This document shows, in pieces, positions 34,835-43,800 of a stretch of DNA of 64,000 bases (position 1 is its first letter; each line of letters starts with the position of its first letter). A program made the translations under genes and the position numbers. Below the pieces are notes generated by a model. That model was given only the letters and a program-made list of their open reading frames with translations. It did no database searches and was not told the origin of the DNA. The stretch covers positions 62,001-126,000 of the forward strand of contig JARKNX010000030.1 in the NCBI GenBank assembly GCA_029976025.1, given 5' to 3'. Source of the DNA: Aggregatilineales bacterium. GTDB lineage: Bacteria; Chloroflexota; Anaerolineae; Aggregatilineales; Ch27.

Positions 34835-35722
34835 TCATGCCGGCGGGTTCTTGATCTCCTGTTCGTACTGTTCGAAGTGCAGGGCGCGCTGCTGCTCCAG
34901 CACGATGCCGGCCCAGTCAGGCGGGCGCCTGTAGGTGTAGAAGGTGGGGTGGGCCGGGTCGGTGAAACGCGCCAGGTCCGTTTCAGGTGTCCAGGATGTG
35001 CCGTCCGGCAGGACCGTGCTGGCATCGAAAACGGCGTCCCCCAGGAGCGCGCCCTGCAGCTCAGCGCCGTGCAGACTGGCTCCCCCGAGCTGCGCTCCGC
35101 GCAGGTCCGCGCCTTGCAGGTCGGCCCGCTCCAGATGAGCGTTGCGCAGATCGGCCTGGTGCAGCTTCGCCTGGCGGAAAAATGTGGCCTTCAGCAGCGC
35201 ATCCCGCAGATCCGCCCGGCAGAGTTCCGCCTGGAAGAGGTTGGCATAGCGCAGATCGGCATGGCTCATATACGCCCCGCGCAGGACGGCGCCGCGCAGG
35301 TTGGACCGGGAGACGCTGGCCCCTTCTAAATTCGCCAGGAACAGGCTGGCCCCCTCCAGGTTGGCTTCTCGCAGCGTGGCCCCGCGCAGATCGGCCCAGG
35401 CGAAGATAGCCCCGCGCAGCCGGGCCTCCAGAAAGCTGGCCCGGCGCAGATCGGCGTGATCGAGGACCGCGCCGCTGAGCCAGGCGTGGGTGAAGTTGGC
35501 CTCGCGGAGGGAGCCGTCAACCAGCCAGCCGGCCTCGCGCACGGCCTGGGCGGCCTCCAGAGCGACGCTCTTGACCTGCGACCCCATGCGGGCGATCAGC
35601 ACCGCCCGGTGGTCCCGGGCTTCTTGCCAGCGCCGCATCAGCGCGTGCAGGATGAAGATGATGACGGCAATACGGGCGATTTCGCTCAGCAGAATCGCCA
35701 GAGATTTTGTCGCGCGTGACAC
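34835..35722 (-). CDS. Membrane-anchored pentapeptide-repeat protein
   Basis: 295 residues from GTG 35722 with GGGAGA before it; the frame extends upstream to 35791. One hydrophobic helix (SEIARIAVIIFILHAL) at the N-terminus is followed by about 25 consecutive A(D/N)LxG pentapeptides, for example ADLRGATLREANLEGASLF and ADLRGAQLGGASLHGAELQG, over about 150 residues. This builds the right-handed quadrilateral beta-helix. The C-terminus is a charged tail. Family roles range from DNA mimics to ion-channel-like proteins; none can be assigned here. It is followed on the same strand, 34 bases later, by the Maf gene. Confidence 0.85.
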   Translation of the reverse strand: MSRATKSLAILLSEIARIAVIIFILHALMRRWQEARDHRAVLIARMGSQVKSVALEAAQAVREAGWLVDGSLREANFTHAWLSGAVLDHADLRRASFLEARLRGAIFAWADLRGATLREANLEGASLFLANLEGASVSRSNLRGAVLRGAYMSHADLRYANLFQAELCRADLRDALLKATFFRQAKLHQADLRNAHLERADLQGADLRGAQLGGASLHGAELQGALLGDAVFDASTVLPDGTSWTPETDLARFTDPAHPTFYTYRRPPDWAGIVLEQQRALHFEQYEQEIKNPPA

Positions 35723-35801
35723 AGCGTTCTCCCGGAGCAGATTAAAACAGGGCCGTTGATGTACTGGTGTGCCGTAACCGTAGCTGCACACCGCAATTAT
35801 A

Positions 35802-36917
35802 TCACGGTCGCGGGCGACTCCCGTTTTGCGAGCGCGGGCCGGACTTCGCGCCGCCCGCCGGGCGCGGTATGCGCCAGTCCGGCGGGCGGTGGCGCAGCCG
35901 CCAGAGCCAGCCGGCGGGGTAGCCGGCCATCTTGGCCAGATCGCCGACCACCCGGATGATCGGAATCAGCAGCAGGGCGGCCAGCCGGTCGCGCCGCGAA
36001 GGCTCCCCCCCGCGATACCAGGTCCATACGGTGGGGAGGCGGCGATACGGCTGGCGCAGATAGATCGCGGCTCCCGGCAGGGCCAGCCCCCACCACAACG
36101 GCCCCCGGAGCACCCCCGCCAGAAAGATCAGGGGGACGGCGACCAGATAAGTCAGGTAGCGGACAGCATGCCGCTTGCGCCAGAGATCGGCCTTGCCGTC
36201 GCCCCGCGCATAACGGTAATACTGCCGCCAGTAAGCGCCCAGCGTCCGGCGCGGCTGGAAGGCCGCACAGGCCTCCGGCGCCCAGCCAAAAGGCGCGAAG
36301 AGGGCTTGCAGCCGGAGATCGAAGATCAGGTCCTCGCAGTAGTCGATCCATTCCGGATAGCCGCCCACCGCCGCCCAGGCGCTTTTGCAGAAGGCCACGC
36401 TCCGGCTGGATGGCAGAAAGCGCGCCGGATCGATCTCGTCAACCAGCGGCAGGACGGCCGCCCCCATCGCCACTTCAAACGGGGTGGCTGGATCGGCGCG
36501 GAAGAAGCCGGATACGACCTGCAAAGCCGGATGCGCTTCAAACGGGGCGATGAGATGGGCCAGCCAGTCCGGCGGCAGGCGCGTCCCGGCGTCCGTCACG
36601 GCGATGATGTCGCCGGTTGCCTCGCGGATGGCCGTGTTGCGCCCCTGCGAGATGGAACAGCCCAGGCTGCCAAAGGCGCGCAGCGGCAGCCGATGGACAT
36701 ACTCCTGAAGGATGCTCACCGTGTTATCCGTCGAGCCGCCGTCCACGATGATGATTTCATCCGGCGGGCGGATTTGCGCCGCGATCGATTCCAGCACGGC
36801 GCGCAGGGAGTCGCCTTCGTTCAGCACGGTCATGATCAGCGAGACAGTGGACGGGTGCTGCGGAGGAGGGGGAGAAGTGTCTGGCATGGCCCTTCGTTCT
36901 GGGTCTGGCGGCTGCAT
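35802..36917 (-). CDS. Family 2 glycosyltransferase
   Basis: 371 residues if started at ATG 36917; MPDTSPPP at 36887 is an alternative with AAGGG just upstream. GT2 signatures: VSLIMTVLNEGDSLRAVLES, DEIIIVDGGSTDNTVSIL, FGSLGCSISQGRNTAIREATG and the DxD-like IAVTDAGTRLPPDWL, then a QxxRW-type position around FAPFGWAPEACAAFQPRR. The C-terminal half has two or more hydrophobic segments (VAVPLIFLAGVLRGPLWW). It likely acts at the inner membrane on a surface sugar polymer or lipid. Its stop lies about 80 bases before the pentapeptide gene. Confidence 0.87.
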   Translation of the reverse strand: MQPPDPERRAMPDTSPPPPQHPSTVSLIMTVLNEGDSLRAVLESIAAQIRPPDEIIIVDGGSTDNTVSILQEYVHRLPLRAFGSLGCSISQGRNTAIREATGDIIAVTDAGTRLPPDWLAHLIAPFEAHPALQVVSGFFRADPATPFEVAMGAAVLPLVDEIDPARFLPSSRSVAFCKSAWAAVGGYPEWIDYCEDLIFDLRLQALFAPFGWAPEACAAFQPRRTLGAYWRQYYRYARGDGKADLWRKRHAVRYLTYLVAVPLIFLAGVLRGPLWWGLALPGAAIYLRQPYRRLPTVWTWYRGGEPSRRDRLAALLLIPIIRVVGDLAKMAGYPAGWLWRLRHRPPDWRIPRPAGGAKSGPRSQNGSRPRP

Positions 36918-36943
36918 GCTCCGGCCTGGAGCGCGCCCTCATC

Positions 36944-37555
36944 TTACCACGTCCGACCGGAATCGCGAATGCCGGGCTGGACGGACAGGCCGGTATGCGC
37001 CCGGATCGCCGCCAGCAGGGCCGGATAGTCGCGGTGCGTGACATCGCTGACGCCGAAAACGGCGAACCGGCCCAGCCCGGTCAGCCACGCTGCCAGTTGG
37101 AAGCTGACCGGCAGCGCCCCCCGCGTCAGCACCCACGCGCCTTCCCCCGGCGGCGTATTCCGCCGGCCTCGTAACAGGCGCTCCAGCGGCCGGTCGGCGG
37201 GATTGAGCGCGAGCGGGCGCAGGGCGACGATCGCTCCCCAGGGCACGAAGCGAGCCGGCCCGAACATCGGGTACACTATCAGGCCGTCGCCGGTGACGGC
37301 AACCGGAGGGGTGAGGACCGCGCCAATCGCCAGCGGAATCGCCAGGATGGCGACAAAGAGCAGCAGCAGCGGGGTCAGCAGCGCCGGCACACCCAGGAGC
37401 AGGATCAACGCTCCCCCGCCCAGCGCCACAGCGCACAGGGCCAGCCCGGCCCCGATCACAGCTCGCTGCATCCGGTACAGGAGGGGGCTGCGCGGCGGAT
37501 GTGCGGAGCGGATCGGCGGCTGATCCGGGGCGGAGGAATCAGGCGCGATCGTCAT
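36944..37555 (-). CDS. Small membrane protein, PH-like fold possible
   Basis: 203 residues from ATG 37555; the frame upstream to 37675 is not convincing. Two membrane helices (MQRAVIGAGLALCAVALG and LLLFVAILAIPLAIGAVL) precede a soluble part: VAVTGDGLIVYPMFGPARFV, PWGAIVALRPLALNP and YPALLAAIRAHTG. The short strands with PWGAI and a C-terminal helix recall bacterial PH-like membrane proteins, but this is pattern resemblance only. Its function is unknown. It begins 26 bases upstream of the GT2 gene on the same strand. Confidence 0.6.
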   Translation of the reverse strand: MTIAPDSSAPDQPPIRSAHPPRSPLLYRMQRAVIGAGLALCAVALGGGALILLLGVPALLTPLLLLFVAILAIPLAIGAVLTPPVAVTGDGLIVYPMFGPARFVPWGAIVALRPLALNPADRPLERLLRGRRNTPPGEGAWVLTRGALPVSFQLAAWLTGLGRFAVFGVSDVTHRDYPALLAAIRAHTGLSVQPGIRDSGRTW

Positions 37556-37747
37556 GACCGGCCCTGCCTGCGGATGGTGAGGTTGCTCCACTGCTGGTTC
37601 ACGGGCGCTCTTTTTGTAGTCGAAGCTGCCGGGCAGGTGCGGCACAGTGCGCCGCGAATGCAGCGCCGCGATCATACCGCGTTCGGGGCGGGCTTTACAG
37701 GGTCCGGCGCAGGGCGCGTTATACTCCGCCAGGCGGAGGAGGACTCA

Positions 37748-39001
37748 ATGGCGAAAGATAACGTCATCAGGCTGGAGCTGACGCAGGCGGCTTATGGCGG
37801 CAAGGTCATGGGGCGCCATGCAGGCCGCCCGATCTTCGTGCCCTACGCCATCCCCGGTGAGGAAGTGACAGCGCGGGTTGTCGAGGACCGGCGGAGCTTC
37901 GCCAACGCCGAGGGCGTGGAGCTGCTGCGGCCTTCGCCTGACCGGGTGCGGCCGGAGTGCCCGCATTTTGGCCCCGGGCGGTGCGGCGGCTGCCATCTTC
38001 AGCATATGCGCTACGAAGCGCAGCTTCGCTACAAGCGCGAAGTTGTGGTGGACCAGCTGGCGCGCCTGGGCGGGGTGAAGGATGCTGCCTGCCTGGTGCG
38101 GGACACCCTGCCCGGCCCGGAGCCGTGGGGTTACCAGTCGCGGGCCACCTTCTACCCGGCGGAGGGTGGGCGGCTGGGCTTTGCCAGCACAGACCCCGGC
38201 CGGGTGGAGCCGGTGGACTGGTGCTACGTCCTCGACCCGCGCGCGATGGCGGCCCTGGAGGCGGTGGACCTCGATATGGAGGGGATCGAGCAGGTGCGCG
38301 TTCAGGTCGGGAGCGACGGCGCGGTGATGCTGATCCTGAGCACGACCGACGATCTGGCCCCGGCGCTGGAAGCTGACATGCCGATCAGCGTCAACCTGCT
38401 GCTGCACGACAACGAGCCGGTCAACCTGATCGGCGCGGCGCACAGCACCTATGTTGTCAGGGGGCGCGCCTTCCGGGTGACGGCGGGCGGGTTCTTTCAG
38501 ATCAGCCCGGGCGCGGCGGAACTGCTGGTCGATCTGGTGCTGGAGGGGCTGGCGCTGACCGGGCGCGAATCGGTGCTGGACCTGTATGCCGGGGTGGGGC
38601 TGTTCACCGCGTTCATCGCCGAGCGCGCCGCGCTGGTGACCGCCGTGGAAAGCTACCCGCCGGCGGTGACCGACGCCGACCAGAATCTGGCTGAATTCGA
38701 GCATATCGATCTTTTTGAGGGGGGTGTCGAAGACGTCCTGGCCGATCTGGCTGAGGACGGTGAGACGGCCTACGATGCCGCCGTGCTTGATCCGTCGTGC
38801 GCCGGGCTGGAGCCGGCGGTGGTGGACGCGCTGGCCCGGCTGAAAGTGCCCACCCTGGTCTACGTGAGCAGCGATCCGGGCACGCTGGCCTGCGACATCA
38901 AGCGGCTGACGCGCCGGGGTTACCGCCTGCGCGAGGTGCAGCCGGTCGATATGTTCCCCCAGACTTACTATACCGAATGCGTGGCTCGTCTGACGCGCTG
39001 A
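37748..39001 (+). CDS. TrmA/RlmD-type RNA (uracil-C5) methyltransferase, nucleophile Cys replaced
   Basis: 417 residues from ATG 37748 with GGAGGAGG five bases upstream. A TRAM domain (VIRLELTQAAYGGKVMGRH) is followed by an Fe-S site (CPHFGPGRCGGCHLQHM) and a SAM-binding domain (VLDLYAGVGLFTAFIAERA). In this family the nucleophile is the Cys in the YVSCNP motif; here the codon at 38870-38872 is AGC, giving YVSSDP (Ser 375). The usual DPPRAGL motif reads DPSCAGL. The Fe-S site and fold argue for the family, but catalysis may be altered. The N-terminal extension in the upstream frame is not coding. Confidence 0.85.
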   Translation: MAKDNVIRLELTQAAYGGKVMGRHAGRPIFVPYAIPGEEVTARVVEDRRSFANAEGVELLRPSPDRVRPECPHFGPGRCGGCHLQHMRYEAQLRYKREVVVDQLARLGGVKDAACLVRDTLPGPEPWGYQSRATFYPAEGGRLGFASTDPGRVEPVDWCYVLDPRAMAALEAVDLDMEGIEQVRVQVGSDGAVMLILSTTDDLAPALEADMPISVNLLLHDNEPVNLIGAAHSTYVVRGRAFRVTAGGFFQISPGAAELLVDLVLEGLALTGRESVLDLYAGVGLFTAFIAERAALVTAVESYPPAVTDADQNLAEFEHIDLFEGGVEDVLADLAEDGETAYDAAVLDPSCAGLEPAVVDALARLKVPTLVYVSSDPGTLACDIKRLTRRGYRLREVQPVDMFPQTYYTECVARLTR

Positions 39002-39052
39002 AATGTTGCGCATCGGCCACTGCCCTGTGCCGGGCAGAGAAGGGATCGCCAT

Positions 39053-39889
39053 ATGCTTCACACCATCCGCGACACGGCAGAAGAGATCGCCCGGCTGGCC
39101 GGGGCGCTGCTGCTGGACTACGCCGCCGGGGGGCGGGAAGCCCTGGATTTCAAGAGCACCGATATCAACTTCGCCACAGCGGCGGATAAAGCCTCCGAGC
39201 ATCTGATTACAGATGCCCTCCGCGACGCTTTCCCCGATCATCATATCGTGGGGGAGGAAGGCGGGGGGTACGGCCCGCCGCCGGAGCGCGCTCCGTTTCA
39301 CTGGTACGTGGACCCGCTGGATGGCACGACCAATTACGCCCATGGCTACCCGGTTTACTGTGTCAACCTGTCGCTCGCCGACCGGTCAGGGGCGCCCGTC
39401 CTCGGCGTGACCTATGACCCGGTGCGCGATGAGTGCTTCTCCGTAATTCGGGGGGAGGGTGCGGTGCTCAACGGCCGCCTGATGGCCGTCTCAACGACGG
39501 ACTCCCTGCTGCGCTCGATCCTGGTCACCGGCTTCCCTTACGATAGCCACACCGCCCGGGATAACAATACCGCCGCATTCGCGGCCTTCACGCGCCGCAC
39601 GCAGGGGGTGCGCCGGGATGGCTCGGCGGCACTGGACCTGGCTTACGTGGCCTGCGGGCGGCTGGATGGCTACTGGGAGCGCGGCCCTCAACGCTGGGAC
39701 TATCTGGCCGGTATGCTGATGGTACACGAGGCTGGCGGACTCGTGACGACGTACGCCGGCGATCAGGAAGGGCTGTACTCCGGCGATGCTTTTGTGGCGT
39801 CGAACGGGCGCATCCACGCCGAGCTGCTCGCTGTCCTGGCGGAGGTGGGAGCCTCCTTCAGTCAGGCCGCCCCCCGGCAGGAGATTTGA
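39053..39889 (+). CDS. Inositol monophosphatase family protein (second copy)
   Basis: 278 residues, AAGGGA just before ATG. Motifs: HIVGEEGGGYGP (metal-site Glu), WYVDPLDGTTNYAHGYPVY (DPxDGT) and WDYLAGMLMVHEAGG, where the usual WDxAAG Ala is replaced by Leu (WDYLAG). It follows the RNA methyltransferase at a distance of 51 bases on the same strand, so they may share a transcript. Compared with the family member at 23576 it is clearly a diverged paralogue, not a recent duplicate. Confidence 0.87.
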   Translation: MLHTIRDTAEEIARLAGALLLDYAAGGREALDFKSTDINFATAADKASEHLITDALRDAFPDHHIVGEEGGGYGPPPERAPFHWYVDPLDGTTNYAHGYPVYCVNLSLADRSGAPVLGVTYDPVRDECFSVIRGEGAVLNGRLMAVSTTDSLLRSILVTGFPYDSHTARDNNTAAFAAFTRRTQGVRRDGSAALDLAYVACGRLDGYWERGPQRWDYLAGMLMVHEAGGLVTTYAGDQEGLYSGDAFVASNGRIHAELLAVLAEVGASFSQAAPRQEI

Positions 39890-39996
39890 CCGGCCAACAT
39901 CAGGTTGCCGTCAGGGAATCTCCGGCCAGACGGGACATAATGACGGTATGGCGGGGGATTGTGACCGGCCAGGGGCGGCGTTGAAAGGAGGGGGGG

Positions 39997-40749
39997 ATGT
40001 TCAATATCACCGTGGCAATCCTTGATACGGATTTTTATGCGCTGCAGGCGCTCGGTAACTATCTGGCGCTGGACAGGCGCACGCGGGTGACGGTTATGGC
40101 AGAAAGTCAGGAGGAACTCTTCGCCCACCTGATGCACATCGGCGAGCCAGAGTTGCCGGATGCCATCCTGGTTGACGCCGACCACGCCGGCACGACTGAC
40201 GAGCTGGCGGCCCTCATCGCGCGTTTGCGCGCGCTGGATGCGAAGGCGTTGATCCTGTGCCTGGCGCAGGCGGTCAACCCGGCCCTGGTGCTTGCCGCGG
40301 CACAGAATGGCGCGCGGGGCTATCTCCTCAAGGGGGAGGTGCGCCTGCAGGTGAGCTGGGCGATCGTGTACGCGCTCGAGCATGATTTTGTCGTCACGCC
40401 CCGCGTGCTGGACGCCGTGCCCGGCCTCTTTGCGGGCGGTCCGCTCCAGCCCGCCGTGCTGCCGGCGCCGCGCCAGTACCCGGAGCTGACGGAGCGCGTG
40501 CAGCAGGCTATCCGGCTGTGCGTGTTAGAAGGGATGCCGGCCAGCCTGGCGGCTGACGAGATGGGGATCAGCCTGCACACGGTGCGCAGTTACATCAAAG
40601 AAGGCTACCGTATTCTGGAAACCTGCGACGAGATAAAGTTCCCGGTGGACATGACGGCGCAGGAACGCGCGTTTTACCGCTTCACCATGCCGGAAGGCTG
40701 GCGGGGCGGCCTGAGCGCGAAGGCGCGGGGGTCCCGGTTGATGGTATGA
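39997..40749 (+). CDS. Response-regulator-like protein with receiver and LuxR-type HTH
   Basis: 250 residues, start at 39997 with AAAGGAGGGG directly upstream. Receiver-like fold: ITVAILDTD (acidic pocket residues D10, D12), D60 in ILVDADHAG, K112 in YLLKGEV. The conserved Ser/Thr before the Lys is not obvious (LILCLAQ), so phospho-switching may be weakened. The C-terminus carries a LuxR-type helix-turn-helix: LTERVQQAIRLCVLEGMPAS, LAADEMGISLHTVRSYIKEG. No sensor kinase gene adjoins, so the input is unknown. Confidence 0.8.
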   Translation: MFNITVAILDTDFYALQALGNYLALDRRTRVTVMAESQEELFAHLMHIGEPELPDAILVDADHAGTTDELAALIARLRALDAKALILCLAQAVNPALVLAAAQNGARGYLLKGEVRLQVSWAIVYALEHDFVVTPRVLDAVPGLFAGGPLQPAVLPAPRQYPELTERVQQAIRLCVLEGMPASLAADEMGISLHTVRSYIKEGYRILETCDEIKFPVDMTAQERAFYRFTMPEGWRGGLSAKARGSRLMV

Positions 40750-40775
40750 GCGGCCCGGGGCGAGCACAGGCGAGA

Positions 40776-40805
40776 AAAACGGCGTCACTGACAGGACGCC
40801 GTTTT
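40776..40805. terminator. Bidirectional rho-independent terminator
   Basis: AAAACGGCGTC at 40776-40786 pairs perfectly with GACGCCGTTTT at 40795-40805 around an 8-base loop. T runs follow on both strands, so it serves both the regulator gene and the convergent cyclase gene. Confidence 0.85.
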
Positions 40806-40836
40806 CATTTGCGGAGCACTGCCATCTTCGGATGAA

Positions 40837-43800
40837 TTAGCCGGCAACCGGGGCAGCCATCATCCGGTAAATTTCGGCAATCCGGGCATGGTGCGGCACG
40901 GTCAGCAGGTAGCGCGCCCGCCGTTCCGGGTCGGTGATCCGGCCGGCCCGCTCCTGAAGGAGGGCGTGCGCTTCGCGGAGCACATCCGCCGCCTGCCGGT
41001 CGCGTCCGCACCCGTCAAGCACTTCGTAAATCATCAGGCTGATTCGCAGCGCGGAGGGGGTGTGCCCCAGCCCGCGCCGCTGTACAGCCTTCAGCGCGGC
41101 CTCGGCATGGGTGAGGGCGGTGTCTATAGCGCCCTGCTTGTAGGCAATCTCAGCGGTCAGCGCATGGCCCAGGATATCCTGTAGCGGGGTCGGGTCCGCC
41201 GGGTAATCGAGTTCGGCGGCTTCGTCCAGCCAGATTTGCGCCTCTGACAGGCGGTTGAGCATGGAATCGGCCATAGCCAGATTGAGCAGGGCGGTGACTG
41301 CCCCGCGCCGGTCGCCGATTTCCCTGCGCAACTTGAGCGCCGTCTGCAGGTACTCGCGGGCAATTTCGTAATCGCGCTGTTCAAAATGCAGCCGGCCTAT
41401 GTTCAGCGCAGCCTCTGCTTCGCTGGAGCGGTCGCCAATGATCTGGAACAGGTCGCGCGTCTGCATCAGGTAATGCAGGGCCGGCTCCAGATCGCCGATC
41501 ATCAGGGAGAGTATCCCCAGGCTGTTGAGGGTGACGGCTTCGCCCTGCCGGTCGCCAATTGTCTGCCGGATGGTCAGGGCGCGGCTGTAATAGCCAAGCG
41601 CCTGTTCGTAGTCGCCCATGGCGGCGCAGTTGTCGCCCAGATTGTTGAGTGTCCGGCTGACGGCGGCCCGATCGCCGGCGGCGTTTCCCCGGGCCTGCGC
41701 CTGCAGATAGGCTTCCCCTGCCCCGAGATAGTCGCCCATCCGGGCGCGGGTCACCCCCAGCACGTCCAGCCGCCAGGCTTCGATCCGGTTATCTTCCGCA
41801 GCGTAGACTTCCGAAAGCGCGGCGGCCGCTTCTTCGGCCCGGCCCAGGTGCATCAGGCCCAGGCCGCGATAGACGGCGCTGAGGCCCATCAGGCCGGGGG
41901 CGCCAACCTGCCGGGCGAAAGCGAAGGCCTGGTCGGCGGCGGCAATACAGTCTTCGTACTGAGCCACGCTCTCGTAGTATCTGGCCCAGAGGGTGGCGGC
42001 GCGCGCCTGCCAGTCCGGGTTATTTTCCTGGTCGGCCAGGCCGCTCAGCGTGTTGAGGACGGTATACTGCTCGCGGCGGCTGGCTGTCAGATGGTACAGG
42101 TCCTCCAACTGGAGCAGAGTGTTGAAGAGGGTGTTCGGCGGCCCGGCGGGCGCAATCTCGACTGCCCGCACCAGGTAGCTGATCGCGTCGCGGTTGGCGT
42201 ATTGCGCCGCCGCCCGGGCGCCGGCCAGGATGCAGTAGTGATATTCTTTGGCCGATTCTTCAGCGGCGCGCCAGTGGTGGATCAGAGGGGCGTAATGCGC
42301 TTCCAGGGTGTCGGCGTACTCCTGTTCGGTCCACCGGGCGATCGCCCGGTGAAGCTGCCGCCGCTGTGAAAAAGACAGCGAATGGTAGGCAACCTCGCGG
42401 GTGATGGCGTACTGGAAGGTATAGATAGCGTCAAAAGAGCCGTCTTCGCCGGTCACTTCCACCTGATGCACATCCATACTGTCCAGCGCGGCCAGATTTT
42501 CGCGCAGCGCGTCCTCGCCCAGCCGCAACGGCTGAATGGCCCGCAGGGTGCGGTAGGAGAACTGCGCCCCGATGACGGCGGCAACTTTGAGCAGGGTCTG
42601 TTGATCGGGCGGCAGGCGGTCGATACGGCTGCGCACAATGCCCTGCACAGTATCGGGCAATTCCAGCGAAGTCGGATCCCCGGTGAGAATAGCCTTGCCG
42701 TCAGCGATCTCGAGCATGCCGCTTTCGCGCAGGACAGTGGTGACCTCTTTGATGAAGAACGGGTTGCCGCCCGTTTTTTCCATGATCAGGCGGGCCGCTG
42801 CCGCCGGCAGAGAACTGACTCCCAGATGTTCGGCGGCCAGCATCCTGACATCTTCGGGGCTGAGGTTAGTCAGCAGGAGCTGGCGGACGTTCTCCAGATT
42901 CTCCAGGAGACGGAGCGGCTCAGGTTGGGGGTCGGGGAGCGGGCGCATACTGATCAGGATCGACAGCGGGCGGTCGAGAATCTGCCGCCCGATCTGGTAA
43001 GTCAGGTCCCAGGACAACCCATCCAGCCACTGGGCATTATCCAGCACAATCGCCAGGGCATCTTCTTCCAGCCAGGCGCGGAGCAGGGCGATCAGCAGGC
43101 TGACCAGGGCGGAGTGCCGCTCCGCCGGTTCCAGGGACCGGGTGAAGCGATTTTCCGGGAAGCCCGAGGCCAGAATGTCATTCAGCAGCGGCGCCTGCGA
43201 CACAAGCTGAGGGGCGATTTGCTCCAGCCGGGCGATGATCAGCCCCCGCTTTTCTTCCGGGCTGGCGCCGGGGGCGATATCGAAGTACGCGGCGAAGACA
43301 TCGCGCCAGACGTGGTAGGGCATCTGCTGCTCGATGTGGCGCCCGGCGCCGAACAGGCCGGTGATGCCGTGCTCGCGCAGCATATTCTCAAATTCGCCAA
43401 GCAGGTGACTCTTGCCCAGGCCCGATTCTCCCACCATGAGCAGGAGGCGGGCGCGGCGATCCCGGTGCGTGCTGACGGCCCAGTTGAGCGCTTCAAGCTC
43501 CTTGCTGCGGGCGACGAACCGTCCCTCCGGCCACAGCGGGCGCGTGATATCAGCCAGGCCGAGCAGCCGGTAGACGCGCACCGGGGCGACTTTGCCTTTG
43601 ACGCGGATAGCCGGCAGCGCCTCCCAGGCGAAGTCATTCCCCATCTGGTGAGCGCGGTAATTAGCCAGCGTCTCGCCCGGCCTGGCGGCGGCCATCAGCC
43701 GGGCGGCGAGGTTCACTTCGTTGCCGATAGCGGCGTACCCGCGTCGCATGGGGCTGCCGACCGTCCCCGTGAACAGCCGACCGCAGGTCAGGCCGATATG

